The position numbers were made by a program, and so were the translations under genes. From the NCBI RefSeq assembly GCF_963678635.1, contig NC_087069.1:8070633-8134632 (forward strand): a stretch of 64,000 nt of DNA, written 5' to 3'. The notes beneath the pieces are model-generated. The model had not been told where the DNA came from and did no database searches. It saw only the letters and a program-made list of their open reading frames with translations. Position 1 is the first letter of the stretch. Each line of letters opens with the position of its first letter. This stretch comes from Symsagittifera roscoffensis (Eukaryota > Xenacoelomorpha > Acoela > Convolutidae). Below, piece after piece: positions 31,320-41,429 of this stretch.

Positions 31320-34300
31320 AATTATTCTTCCCCGGCCAGCTTTGATTAAACTCTCGAATAAGATGGTGACGTCCCTTTTGATGGAGGAATCGAAGGATGA
31401 AAAACTAATTTCAGCCAATCAGAAATGAATTGAAAAATCTCAAAGAAATAGCGAGAACTTAAACATAAGCGAATAAAACAAGGACAGTAAAATAAAAATT
31501 AACCGATTGAAACATCAGCAGATATATGAGTTTTCAGTTTTTTAAAATACCATAAGTAAATTTCTAAACATTCAACAATATTGATTTGAGATCAAAGCAA
31601 ATTTTTTTCGGTATCTCCACAAAATGAAAATATGGATGTACCACTTAAATGTCTTTTTCCGCTAATTTTGATTTTGATTTTGTGTAAAACACTTCTGGGG
31701 GAATATGAACGTCTAACGATTTTTATTGGTTGCAAATTTTCTGTCATTCGGCCTTTCCATCATCAGATTAGACCTCGGATAAGTTGATTAGAAAAGTTCG
31801 AATAGTTGTTTTCTCTCTAATCTTAGATAACTAGTATTTTTTACCTTTGCGATAAGCAAGGATATTGCAATCAGCTATCAGACCTTCTGCTTAATAATTT
31901 TATTCAAAAAAGGGTCAAAATGATAAATTTCAAGACTTGCTTATTTTCTTGAAATTTCAATTAAAAGCACCTTGATTTAGGTAGTAAATTGGTGTAATCG
32001 TTTCCAGCAGTAGTTATTTTTTCAAATACTTTTTCGGATCAGTGGTTTTCGTCCTAGTTTCAGTCGGTTCATTTTTTTTAAATAACATTGATATTATCCG
32101 GTAGTTTTTATCGTCTTTGTTTGAAAAGAATGGATGTTATTTCGTTTTCAAGATAATCATTTTACTAGATTACCAGTTTGTCATTTTGCCAATTCTGATT
32201 TTGATTATTTTTGTTTTTTTTTTGAAGTTTTTTTGAATGTTGTTTTTTGGCTTAGTCTACTTTTATTAAGGTCAGTTCGAGGGCTAAAAAGTCGTGTTCG
32301 ATATAATCAGGGTTTTCATTTTTGAGACGCTTTGGAAAATTTTTTCACGTTTCTCAAAATTTGTAATTGTTTTCGGAATTACTTTGCCGATTTCAGAATT
32401 TTGGTACCAACGAAAAAGATGACTGCTACATAATTTGCCTGCATGTTTATCTAGTCTCTTATACCTTACTCTATTTTCAACGGCTGTCAAGAATTCAACG
32501 GGGGGAATGTTTGACTCATTTTCTCGGATGTTTTTCTCCGATTTTTACACCAAATCTGAGATTATGGTTTCAATGAAAAGAATAGGCAGCGGGGATATCT
32601 TTTGCTCGAGACTTGTTTCAAAATATCGGACCAACGAAAAGAATGGCTGCTACGTTTTGTGTCTGCATGTTTTAGGTCTCTTTTCCCCATACTCCATTTT
32701 CAAAGTCCGTCGAAAATTTCAACGGGGGATTAATTGACTCATTTTCTCGGATTTGTTTTTGTTCGGATTGAAACCTTAATCTGAGATTAAGGTTTCAATG
32801 GAAAGAGCAAGTAGTGAGGATATATTTTGTCTAAGCCACTACAGACTAATTTTAAAAGAAAAAAGTTATGGCCGCATTACAAGCCAATTGTTGACAATTT
32901 GCTCATTTTTCGAAATGTTGCCATTTTTCTCAAAAACTGCCCTCCCAAATATGGGTTAAAATGAATTGAATAAAACAGGACGTGAGATATTTCCCGGCAG
33001 AAGCGGCTACACCCCAATTTTAGTTTGGAAAGGTCACAATTTACACTTTTTGACTGTTCTTTGGAAACTTTTTGACTGTTCTCAAAAAGTAAGCTACCAA
33101 TTTCATGGATAATGGTACGTTGGAAACTACAGATTTCGGGATTGTTTGCTGCATAAGCCTGTACGCCCTTTTTATATAGAAAAAGCTTATGCTTCTGGGA
33201 AAAAAAATGTTTATTTTTGGGACCGTTTTTTGGAAACTTTTTTTTAAAAATGAAAAACTAACCTGCCAAATCTAAGATTGAGGGTTTAGTCGAAGGAACA
33301 AGTTGCAAAGTTTATCGTTCAGAAGCTAAGACGTTGAAAATTAGTGTCAAAAGTGTGTTTTTTAAACTTTCCATTCCGATTAGGCATGCAAAAGGTTGTG
33401 TCGAAAAAGAATCATAATATATTTGTTGCATTATTTTTGCTCAAGTTGGATATACTGCATGTTTTCTTGCAAAATTTGATTCTTTTTAGAATGTTTGAGC
33501 TTAAGAGCACCTTAGTTTCCTGAAAGTAGACTCATTCTAGATTGCATTGTTAATAGTGTAACGAAAAGGAGCTCCGCAATGTGGTGTTTTTTTTAATAAC
33601 TCCTTAGATTTGCACAAGCTATATTGCTCTTATATCAGTCTTTTTCTAACCAAAGACGATTTTTAGTGCACTCCCGAGTTTGCTTGCATTGTGAATTGCA
33701 ACTCAGTTTCTTAATTTTAGAATGGACTCATTTCAACCGCTAACAACTGAGGCCAGTGAGTGATTGGTTTTTTCACGGGTTTTAACATGCAGTCATAATT
33801 GACCAAATAACAAAGACCTCTGAAGCGTGGTTTTGAATCTGATAGTCCGTATTGATATGATAAAAAAACGCTTATTAAAGATTTTTTGGAGTTTGTTTTT
33901 ACTATTGGATAGCATGATTTAGCTGGTTGATATTTGTACGAGATTTGAATATGTTTATTAAACCTACCAAAATATGGGTAGTTGTTAACGTTAGTATTAT
34001 ACTTTATTTAACTAAACATTGAGAATGGTTTAAAAATGAATTCTTCATTTTGCAAATCAGAGACGGTAATACTACAAATTAATGTCTATGTTTTAGAAAA
34101 TGTATTTATATTAATTCATTGTGGCCATTTTTTATATTAACCAAAGTCAAAAATTGTTCGTGTGGTTTTTCAAAAAAAAGCTTCATGGTTTGCGTTTTGA
34201 ACAATATATCTGGTGACTTTATGTTCAAGTATTTATTCTCTTGTTGCTAAAAAACTGAAACAAAATTATTTGGTTTATAATTTTGCATTAATTGTTTGTT

Positions 34301-34320
34301 ACCACACAGTTTGAATAACT
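31320..34320. other. Intergenic part of duplication copy 2
   Basis: No gene is recognised. At about 31915-32040 there is a repeat shared with 40600-40740 (GATAAATTTCAAGAC, CTTGAAATTTCAATTAAAA, GGTAGT or GGTAGC). Diverged tandem repeats occupy about 32300-33330. From 33620 to 34320 the sequence is close to 20210-20892 and is probably the promoter/5' region of the TRIM-PLAT gene. Confidence 0.5.
32300..33330. repeat. Diverged tandem repeats, short counterpart of 15-18 kb array
   Basis: Blocks with TTTCTCGGATTTTT, TCTGAGATTA(A/T)GGTTTCAATG, GGA(T)ATATTTTG and AAGAATGGCTGCTAC recur near 32390, 32560, 32630, 32790 and 33115. Same type of unit as in duplication copy 1 but far fewer units. Confidence 0.55.
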
Positions 34321-36765
34321 ATGGCCACAGGTGGTGATCAATTTGATTGTCTTGTTTGTCTAGAAACATTGGTGAACCCTCGCATTTTGTCTTCATGTGG
34401 GCACTCCTACTGCTCTTCTCCAAAAAACTGTCCCAAAGGGATTATACAGTCTTATTCCAGACAATGCCCCGAATGCAGGACTCCCATTGAGGATAGAGTT
34501 CGAAATGAGAAGCATTGCGTGGAGAATTTTACGCTGAAGTCTGCAATTGCGGTAAAGATTTTTTCATCTACAAATCAATATTTTTGGGCATAACAGAAAG
34601 TATTTGCCAATTAGTAAGCCCACGTCTAAGGGAAAAAATTTTCGAAAAGAGATTTATAAAATCAAATTGGAATTGTTCGAAAAGAAAATTTTTGAAATTA
34701 ATTTGAAATTTCTACCATCTCTAAGTTAAATCTCAAGTAGAGAAGACGTACAGGAAGATACACGGGTAATTTTTTCCATAGAGCATAAAGCGTATTTAGA
34801 CGAGTTTTCTTTTAATTAAATTATCATAGAAAGCTATTATATTACTTTGGTTTGTTATGTTTGTGATTAGCAAGTGTTATTCAAATCGGAGTTCGGTTTT
34901 TTAAGCGGGTTAAACTTTTGCTTGACAGAATCAATTGAATTATTTGATCGCTTGGCTTACGATGAATTCAAATTTGTGAGCTTCTCCAACACACATGGTC
35001 TAAAGGTAACAACTACAGGTGGCAAAAGCTTGAGTAAAAACTTTGTGATGATTTGGTCATGATGAGTATGGCTGCATCGATGTGTCGAATATTTCAGATA
35101 ATACTTTTTGTATATTTGGTGAAAATATTTCATTCTTTTGGGGGGGTAGGGAGGGGTGGATGTAAGCTTAGTTCTGAGTTCGAATATTCAGTCAATCAGA
35201 GTAGATCATTTTACGTGTTTTACATGTAGCGCTTAGCAAACTTAATTTAAATTGAACGCTGGGGTGGAGGATGTTAACTTTTTTCTCATTTTTTTAAGTC
35301 AAGAGATGTGCCTGCCCGATCTCAAACCAGTGAAGCCGGTAAAGAGATGTGCCGAACTCATAAAAAAGCAAAAAAGTATTTCTGTCAAAACAACAACTGT
35401 GAAATCTCTATTTGCAAGGATTGCTGGAGAGCTAGTCATGGAGCTCATCTTGTTGTACGGCAAGAAGATATTGATCTAAAGCATGCCACTGAGAAAACTG
35501 AGAAAGCTCTGCAACTCTTTGAGGGCTGTCAAAACACTATTAGACAGCTCACAGATCAAAATATTGATCTAAATGCCGAAATTTTGACAGTAACGGACAA
35601 ATCAAATGCGCTGATGAGCAGGAAACCTGATATCAAACGAGTGCAGGATCTGCAACAAGTTGTTAAACTTGAAGAGAGTATCAAAATTGAGCTGAAGGGT
35701 TTGAAAGCAAGCAGTTGCGCGAAAATTGCAAGCATGAAAAAGATGATGATTGCTTTATGGGAAGATATCAATAAGAGTATCGATGCTGCAATTCAGGCCT
35801 TGCATTCAGAAAGCTCAACTGTTGTCAACAGAATGAATAATTTGAATTTGGCCGTAGACCCTAGCTATGGTAAGATTTTTCAATTTACTGTAACAGTACT
35901 TCTTTCAATTTTGTGTTTGAGTGATCGTTTAATGTACTTTCATGTAAGTGTTCAAGACGGGGAACAGGATATTAGACGAACACTATTTTAGAAGCCACTA
36001 AAAAGGTTTTTGGACAACGGCTGTTTTAACTTTTTTCTGCAGACTTTGCAATTCGGACAAAAAAGCATAGTCCTTACGAAACTTTTTTTTATACGATACA
36101 ACGATTATTTGTGTTTATTTAGGTTCCATCTAGGAAGATTGTTTACGTTGGCGAGTATCTGAATTCACAAAAATGAATCAATCAGCTGTTTTCAAAACAA
36201 ATTTTAGCGCAGGGTTTTTTATAATGCTTTAGGGTGTACGTATTTTTACGATCTGCCTTTACTTGACTTATTTATAACAGATAAACGAAGTAATAACAGT
36301 GCTTTAAAAAGATGGAACCTTAGATGAGCTGCAGTTGAACGTGAGTTTGAAATTAAATGAGTGATTGATTGTTTTGTTATGTTGCTTATAGCACAGTCCA
36401 CAGTAAAGTACAGTGTGGGAGTGTATTGTCAGCACACAGACAACAATGTATTCTTCACACTGTTTGGTCGGAATGGCGACACGGGCAGACAGAAACTGAG
36501 CAAATTTAAGCACAAAGGTCTTGTTTGGTATGTGTTTGAACTGCAGATGATAGACGTGGGCAGAATGAAGAGACTGGTAGTGGAGATCGAATTCGGAAAG
36601 GGGAGGGGAAAGACAAGTTGGCATCTACATTGTTTTGATGTGACCAATCTGAGCAGCGGAGAGGAAACTACTTTCTTGAAAGCTGATTGTATTCTGAGCA
36701 AGAAAAAAGATGGCTCACCAACCACAATAAAACTACTGCCGCTGAGAATTCCAATTACAAGCTAA
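34321..36765 (+). CDS. TRIM-like RING/B-box/coiled-coil protein with C-terminal PLAT domain
   Basis: Four exons fit by phase and GT-AG sites: 34321-34551, 35299-35869, 36312-36340 and 36397-36765 (TAA), giving 399 residues. Residues about 11-55 form a C3HC4 RING (CLVCLETL, SCGHSYC, CPECRTPI), the E2-binding module of ubiquitin ligases. Residues about 92-130 form a B-box (CRTH, FCQNNNCEISICKDC, HGAH). A coiled coil follows (about 140-255: LTDQNIDLNAEIL, LEESIKIELKGLKA). The last exon encodes a PLAT/LH2 domain (VFFTLFGRNGDTGRQKLS, FELQMIDVGRMKRLVVEIEF), a beta-sandwich that in lipoxygenases and polycystins binds lipid or membrane partners. The tripartite front matches TRIM proteins, which act in ubiquitination, often in innate immunity or development. 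A PLAT C-terminus is not among the usual TRIM endings. The 29-base exon 3 is conserved in the pseudogene copy. The RING has C-x5-C where TRIMs have C-x2-C. A cytosolic E3 ligase is inferred, not shown. Confidence 0.75.
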
Positions 36766-36948
36766 ATACTTCAAGCTTCAAAGAGGAATTCAAACAGAAA
36801 GGACGAACCAACAACTTTTCTTATCTCGCTTTATGTTAATTGTAAATAGGATTTGGTCTATACTATACTGTATATTTTGTCTATGCTCACCGGCGATCTT
36901 AAACCGAGATATATATCTCTGATCAATCCAATTGAATTATTTCTAGAA

Positions 36949-37054
36949 CATAGGGTAAATTGGCATTGGGTAATTTGGCATAGGGTGGTTTGATATATAG
37001 GGTAGATTAGTATAGGGTAGAATGCCATAGGGTAAATTGGAATTGGTTTGATTG
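36949..37054 (+). repeat. Short minisatellite, unit about 15 bases
   Basis: Units resembling TTGGCATAGGGTAGA, homologous to 24275-24375, lie between the TRIM-PLAT stop and the NIFK start. Confidence 0.75.
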
Positions 37055-37213
37055 TCATCGAACCATATTTTTAACCTAGATTAATTACATGCACATGTAT
37101 TTTCGATGGAATTGATGAACTTAATTTTGAATTCAAAAAGTATGTTGCTTTGTTTTTAGTTTTTCATTCCTGTAAGTTTTCATTCTTCTCTCAAATTTTC
37201 GCTTCAAGTTAAT

Positions 37214-38538
37214 ATGGTTAACAAAACGGCTTCAAAGGCAAACATAGACGCTCCTAGCCTTTCAAAACGAGGTCGACTCTACGATGGCAACTTACCATTC
37301 GGTTTTTATCACGAAGCACTCAAAGAATATTTTTCGCAGTTCGGAAAGGTCACAAAAGTCCAAGTAGAGCGAAGCAAACGAACCGGTGGTTTCAAAGGCT
37401 ACGCTTTCGTTGAGTTTGAAAACACAGAAGTGGCTCAAATTGCAGCAGATGCGACTAATAACTACATAATTGACAAGAAAATCCTAAAGGCCAGATATAT
37501 AACCCCTGAAGACCAGCATGTAAAAAGGCTGAGGGGTAGAAAGACGTTTGAGACCTTCAAAACTCCGACTTCAGTTCAGAATACAAATTTAGTAGCATCT
37601 GATGGTCAATCGAAAAGGCGGTTGATGAAAAAGCGTGAAATGTACTTGAACTTGCATGAAAAGTTATCTGAGTTTGGTATTGAGTCGGATGAAATTCCGA
37701 TTAATTTGGCAAGTTTGGACGAAAGAATTGCGGAAACGAAAGATAGAAATAAGCGAATTCAGAAGTTGAAAGAAGAAAACAAAGCAAAGAAAACCTTGCA
37801 AGTGAAAATTCAAAAGCACAGTAAGTTGAAAAAACAAAAATCTGAGCAAAAAAGCGAAAAAAGCGTTCAAAAAACTGAAGAAAATGAAGATGAAGATCCA
37901 GAAATTGAAAGCGAAGATGATGTTTACAAACCGAAAAATGTTATTGATACATTTGAGAAAGCATTAGATGCTCTTAAAGGAGTTGACAATGAAAGTGAAA
38001 CAGAAACAGAAGGGTCAGAAAAGGTCAAAAAAGCTCAAGATGACTTATGGAATGTCGTAATGAAGTTCAGAACTTAAAGGTTTCAGAAGCCGTATGCATC
38101 AGTTCAGACGAAAATAAGGACAAAGAAGTAAAGACAAAAACGTTGAAAAGAAAACGAAATGATTTGAAAACCGTAGCAGTGTCGAAGTCCAAAAATCCAG
38201 TGTCGAAAAAAACAGCAGAAAAACGAGAACCGGTAAAAAGGAAGGTAGAAAAAGTTGCAAGGGAAATCAGTGACGATTCACCGTCGGAAATTATTAAAAA
38301 GAGACCCAGTAAGGAATCGTTAGCGAGTAAAAATGGACAAAATACAAAAAAGAAGGTCACCAAATTGGTGAAAGAAAGAGCCGAAAAAGAATCGACCCGA
38401 AAACTTGAAGAAAAGGCGGTTAAAGAAAGTGACGATATTGAAAAGCCTGTTTTGAAGAAGAAAAAAGTTGACAAGAAAGAAGTGTTGCAAAGTTTCAGAC
38501 ATAAAGTTAAAAACATTCAGTTCAAATATATGAGTTGA
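37214..38538 (+). pseudogene. NIFK: NIFK-like nucleolar RRM protein, intronless, one frameshift
   Basis: ATG at 37214 gives MVNKTASKANIDAPSLSKRG, then an RRM (about residues 24-105) with LPFGFYHEALKEYFSQFGKV (RNP2 side) and KGYAFVEF (RNP1). Next come YITPEDQHVKRL and the NIFK-type C-terminal helices (KRRLMKKREMYLNLHEKLSEFGI). A long acidic then Lys-rich tail follows. NIFK binds Ki-67 FHA and pre-rRNA in the nucleolus. The first frame ends at 38077. The tail continues in another frame to 38538 (LKRKRNDLKTVAVSKSK, KLVKERAEKESTR). Comparison with copy 1 (AATGTGGGCAATGAA against AATGTCGTAATGAA) points to a one-base deletion near 38056. The RRM itself is intact, so a truncated protein of 287 residues could still be made. 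No introns are seen, although the neighbouring TRIM-PLAT gene has three. The ATG lies 5 bases after an AG. Confidence 0.8.
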
Positions 38539-39056
38539 TTTGTAACTATTCTGTATTCTGAATTTTTCGGACTCCAGAAATTGATTTTTGAGAGCTCACA
38601 TATGTTTTTACGCTGTCCCCGTGGTGCAAAGAACTTAACCGTTAGCAAAATTCTTGCTCTAAAAATGTTTTTTTTTTCTGTCTTGTTCAATTAATTCAAT
38701 TTTTGCTCAAAACAAATTCTTCAGTATATGCAATGGCAGGGGAGTTATTTACAAAAAAAATGGAAAATCAGTAAATTTGTTTGTTTTCAAATCAACAATT
38801 TTTTTGCCTTGATTAATGCGAGGTTTTCTTGAATGTACGAATATTAATCATAGTAAGAAAATAAAATCTTAAAAGGGAACTTTTTTTTTATATCCTTTCC
38901 CCCCTCGGGTACCTAGGAACGAATATCCCCCTATAAAGAAATAAATCAACGGTTAAGCATATGAGAATCTTACACCTAATGACGAATCCCCCTTTTGCAA
39001 AAGGGGCAATATAGTTAAAGATATCCCTTCAAGTCCATCGCATTATTTCAGGTTGT
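38539..39056. other. Spacer between NIFK and TIMM44 copies
   Basis: No gene. It holds the third copy of the dispersed C-run repeat (about 38895-39020). It ends with TTATTTCAG five bases before the TIMM44 ATG. Confidence 0.6.
38895..39020 (+). repeat. Dispersed C-run repeat, copy 3
   Basis: Order: CCCCCCTCGGGTACCTAGGA, ACGAATATCCCCCTATAAAG, AATCAACGGTTAAGCATATG, then a second unit CACCTAATGACGAATCCCCC and TTTTGCAAAAGGGG. Matches 22350-22480 in orientation and order. The two internal TACC(T)-ACGAAT-CCCCC units are direct repeats about 75 bases apart. Confidence 0.7.
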
Positions 39057-40640
39057 ATGGCTTCAATGTATTCCAAGTCTTATGGTTTAGCTCTGGTGTC
39101 CAAACCAAATTCTCTTTTTGCTCCTAATTTGACCAAAGTTCAAGTCAAGAAGTTTTCAAAGAGCCAGTCTAACCAACCAGGAGTTATAACTAATGGGCCT
39201 AGTAATAGTATCATTACTAACTACTATGTTAATAGTATTTACCATCTAACGGCAGTTTTTCGACCTTCATTAGTGCAGAAGAATTGCTTTCACGCCGGTT
39301 CGACATTTGAAGCGCCAAAACGAGCCGGATTTTTTGGAAAACTTTACGAATCGGTCAGACAAGAGTTTGAACAGAATAAAGAAGTGATAGATTCAATTAA
39401 AAAGTTCTGAGAAGAGACGAATAAATTAGACGAATCAGATGCGTTACAAATTGCGAGAAAAAAGTATCAGGTTTTCGAAGACGAAACAAGCGAAAAGGGT
39501 AAAATTTTCAAAGAAAAACTATCAGATGTTTCTGGGAAACTTAAAGAAGGAATCGACGAACTCAAAAAATCTGAAATAGGTAAACAGACTTCAGATGTGT
39601 TTGAAAATGTGGGAAAAAGTGTCAAAACAGCAGGAGAAACTATTTCGAAAAGCGGCAAAGTCATCACAGAAAGTGAAGCTTTTCAGACAATTTCGAACGC
39701 TTCTGAAATGGTAAAGCAAAATATAGACGAAGAATAAGCGAGAGCTAGAGTATACAGCAGTCCAAAGGTGTTAAAGAGAAGGTCAGATTTCAGAATGTTT
39801 TCAACAAAAGCAGCCAAAGAGTTCGACCCTGAAACTCATGATTTAAATGAAAGCGAACTACGAATGGAGCTTCACAGAGATGCAAAATGGTATGCTACGT
39901 GGGAAAATTTCAAAGACACAAACCCTGTGTTCAATAAAATGTTCGATCTTAAGAATCAGTATCAGGAATCGGAAAATCCGGTAGTCGCTGGAACACGTTT
40001 TGTATCCGACAAAGTTTTTCGTTTTATTGGGGGTGTTTTTGCTGCCAACGCTACAAGTGAAGTTATGAGTGAAATCAGAAAAGTGGATCCTAACTTTACG
40101 ATTACGAGGTTTAATGACGTCTGTCATAAAATCATTTTTCCTCATCTTGTCGAGGCGCTTTTTAGGAGCCAGTTTGACCTTCTAGAAGACTGGTGCACTG
40201 CGCCTGCGTATGATAAACTTCGAGCACAGGGTTACAAATTCGAGTCTTGCATTATGGACGTTGGAGAACCAGATATAGAAACGGCAGTTATGGAACAGTC
40301 AATGCCAGTGTTAGTTTCGAGATTCAACGTAAAAGCTATTTGTACAATTAAAGACAGTTTTGGTAAAGTTATTACACTACCTGAAGAAACAACTTTGATC
40401 GGAGGCGCCGAAGAAGGAGAAGTATATCAATACATGTGGTTCGTAGCTTTGACTCGTGATATGGAAGATATTGATCCGATTTCTTCGTGGCGAATAGGCG
40501 ATGTTGAAATTAGGAAATCAAAAATGGCATTTTATCTTGAACTTTCTTGCTGTAGTTCAGATTTATCCAAAAAAAAATTTGTTCACAGAATGCTGAATTT
40601 TATAGGAATGGTAAATTTCAAGATATGGTCAATTTCTTGA
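39057..40640 (+). pseudogene. TIMM44: TIMM44 (mitochondrial import inner membrane subunit), intronless with two stops
   Basis: TIM44 tethers mitochondrial Hsp70 to the TIM23 channel on the matrix side. The frame from 39057 starts with a Ser/Lys-rich, presequence-like N-terminus, then FFGKLYESVRQEFEQNKEV and SIKKF. A TGA at 39408-39410 (codon 118) replaces the Arg expected in the family. The same frame continues with NKLDESDALQIARKKYQ and SKSGKVITESEAFQTIS. A TAA at 39735-39737 (codon 227) interrupts a variable linker. Then come VLKRRSDF, ELHRDAKWYATWENFKDTNP, the C-terminal Tim44 domain (DPNFTITRFNDVCHKIIFP, LLEDWCTAPAYDKLRAQGY) and YMWFVALTRDMEDIDP, to about 40540. No frameshift and no intron over nearly 1.5 kb. 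Full-length, intronless and with two nonsense codons, it reads as a retrocopy that decayed recently. Read-through or an unusual code is unlikely because the neighbouring genes use normal stops. Confidence 0.88.
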
Positions 40641-40740
40641 AAATTCAAATAAAACTACCTCATCTAGGTAGCGCATAAGTGGAGTACGTCGTGAGGTATT
40701 TTTTTTCGAATAAGTTTCTCCAAAAAATGTTTATTCAATA
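40600..40740 (+). repeat. Dispersed repeat, partner at 31915-32040
   Basis: GGTAAATTTCAAGATATGGT, TTCTTGAAAATTCAAATAAA and CTAGGTAGCGCATAAGTGG align with the 31.9 kb segment in the same order. It lies between the TIMM44 copy and the satellite and may contain the TIMM44 polyadenylation signal (AATAAA near 40649). Confidence 0.6.
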
Positions 40741-41429
40741 GTTAAAAACTAACTTCATTTTTTAGCTTTGTGGATTGCTTAAATTTGCTGAAATCCAGCT
40801 GCGGCGCTAACAGAAAGCCATCAATCTGTAAACTTCTACTTTTTCAGCTGACAAAGTTTACTGCAGTTTTTGTCCGAATAATTTGCCTTGTACTTAGCAT
40901 GATTTCTCTGGAATCGAGCTCCGATGAGTGTTAAATTGAAACACCCATAAATAACTGGCTGTTTTTGTCTACAGCTAACAATTGATTGGGTACAAACTTA
41001 CTATCTTTCCTTTTTTTGCAGACTGCAGAACTTTGTTTGAAAGACCCTAAGCAAAACTCCTCAATCCATACATTCTTTTTTCTGCTGACAACTAGTTTCT
41101 TGCTTACTATCTAACGATTTTGCTCTTTACTGGTTTGATTTCAGTGAAATCAAGCTCCGATGCTCGGCTCAATTGAAACTCTCATAATTAATTAGCTTTT
41201 CTGTCCATAGCTAACATGTGAATGGGTGCAAAATTGACTCTTAATTTCAGTTCTTAGTTTTGTTGGTTGCTTATTTAGTTTCCTATTTCTCTTTGTGACA
41301 TCTAATTTAAAGCAATATTGTTCAAATCATGTGCCTTGTAGTTTGCATGATTTCTCTGAAATCGAGATTCGGTACTTGTTAAATTGAATTCCCATAATTG
41401 ACTGGCTGTTTTTGTCCACAGCTAACAAT

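Larger units (their letters stand above)
30820..38535. repeat. Segmental duplication, copy 2
   Basis: This is the partner of 14000-26055, same gene order and strand. It lacks most of the degenerate tandem repeats, the SINE-like insertion and the local tandem duplication seen in copy 1. Coding exons are better preserved here: the RING exon has all expected Cys, and the four-exon TRIM-PLAT frame is open. Confidence 0.85.

Noticed and set aside
36397-36765. MATH domain as the TRIM C-terminus
   Set aside because: The order FFTLFGRNGDTGRQKL, then VGRMKRLVVEIEF, fits PLAT/LH2 and not MATH.
39408-39737. Alternative genetic code to explain stops in TIMM44
   Set aside because: PQBP1 ends in TAG and TRIM-PLAT in TAA at the expected places, and the lesion codons are of two different kinds (TGA, TAA).
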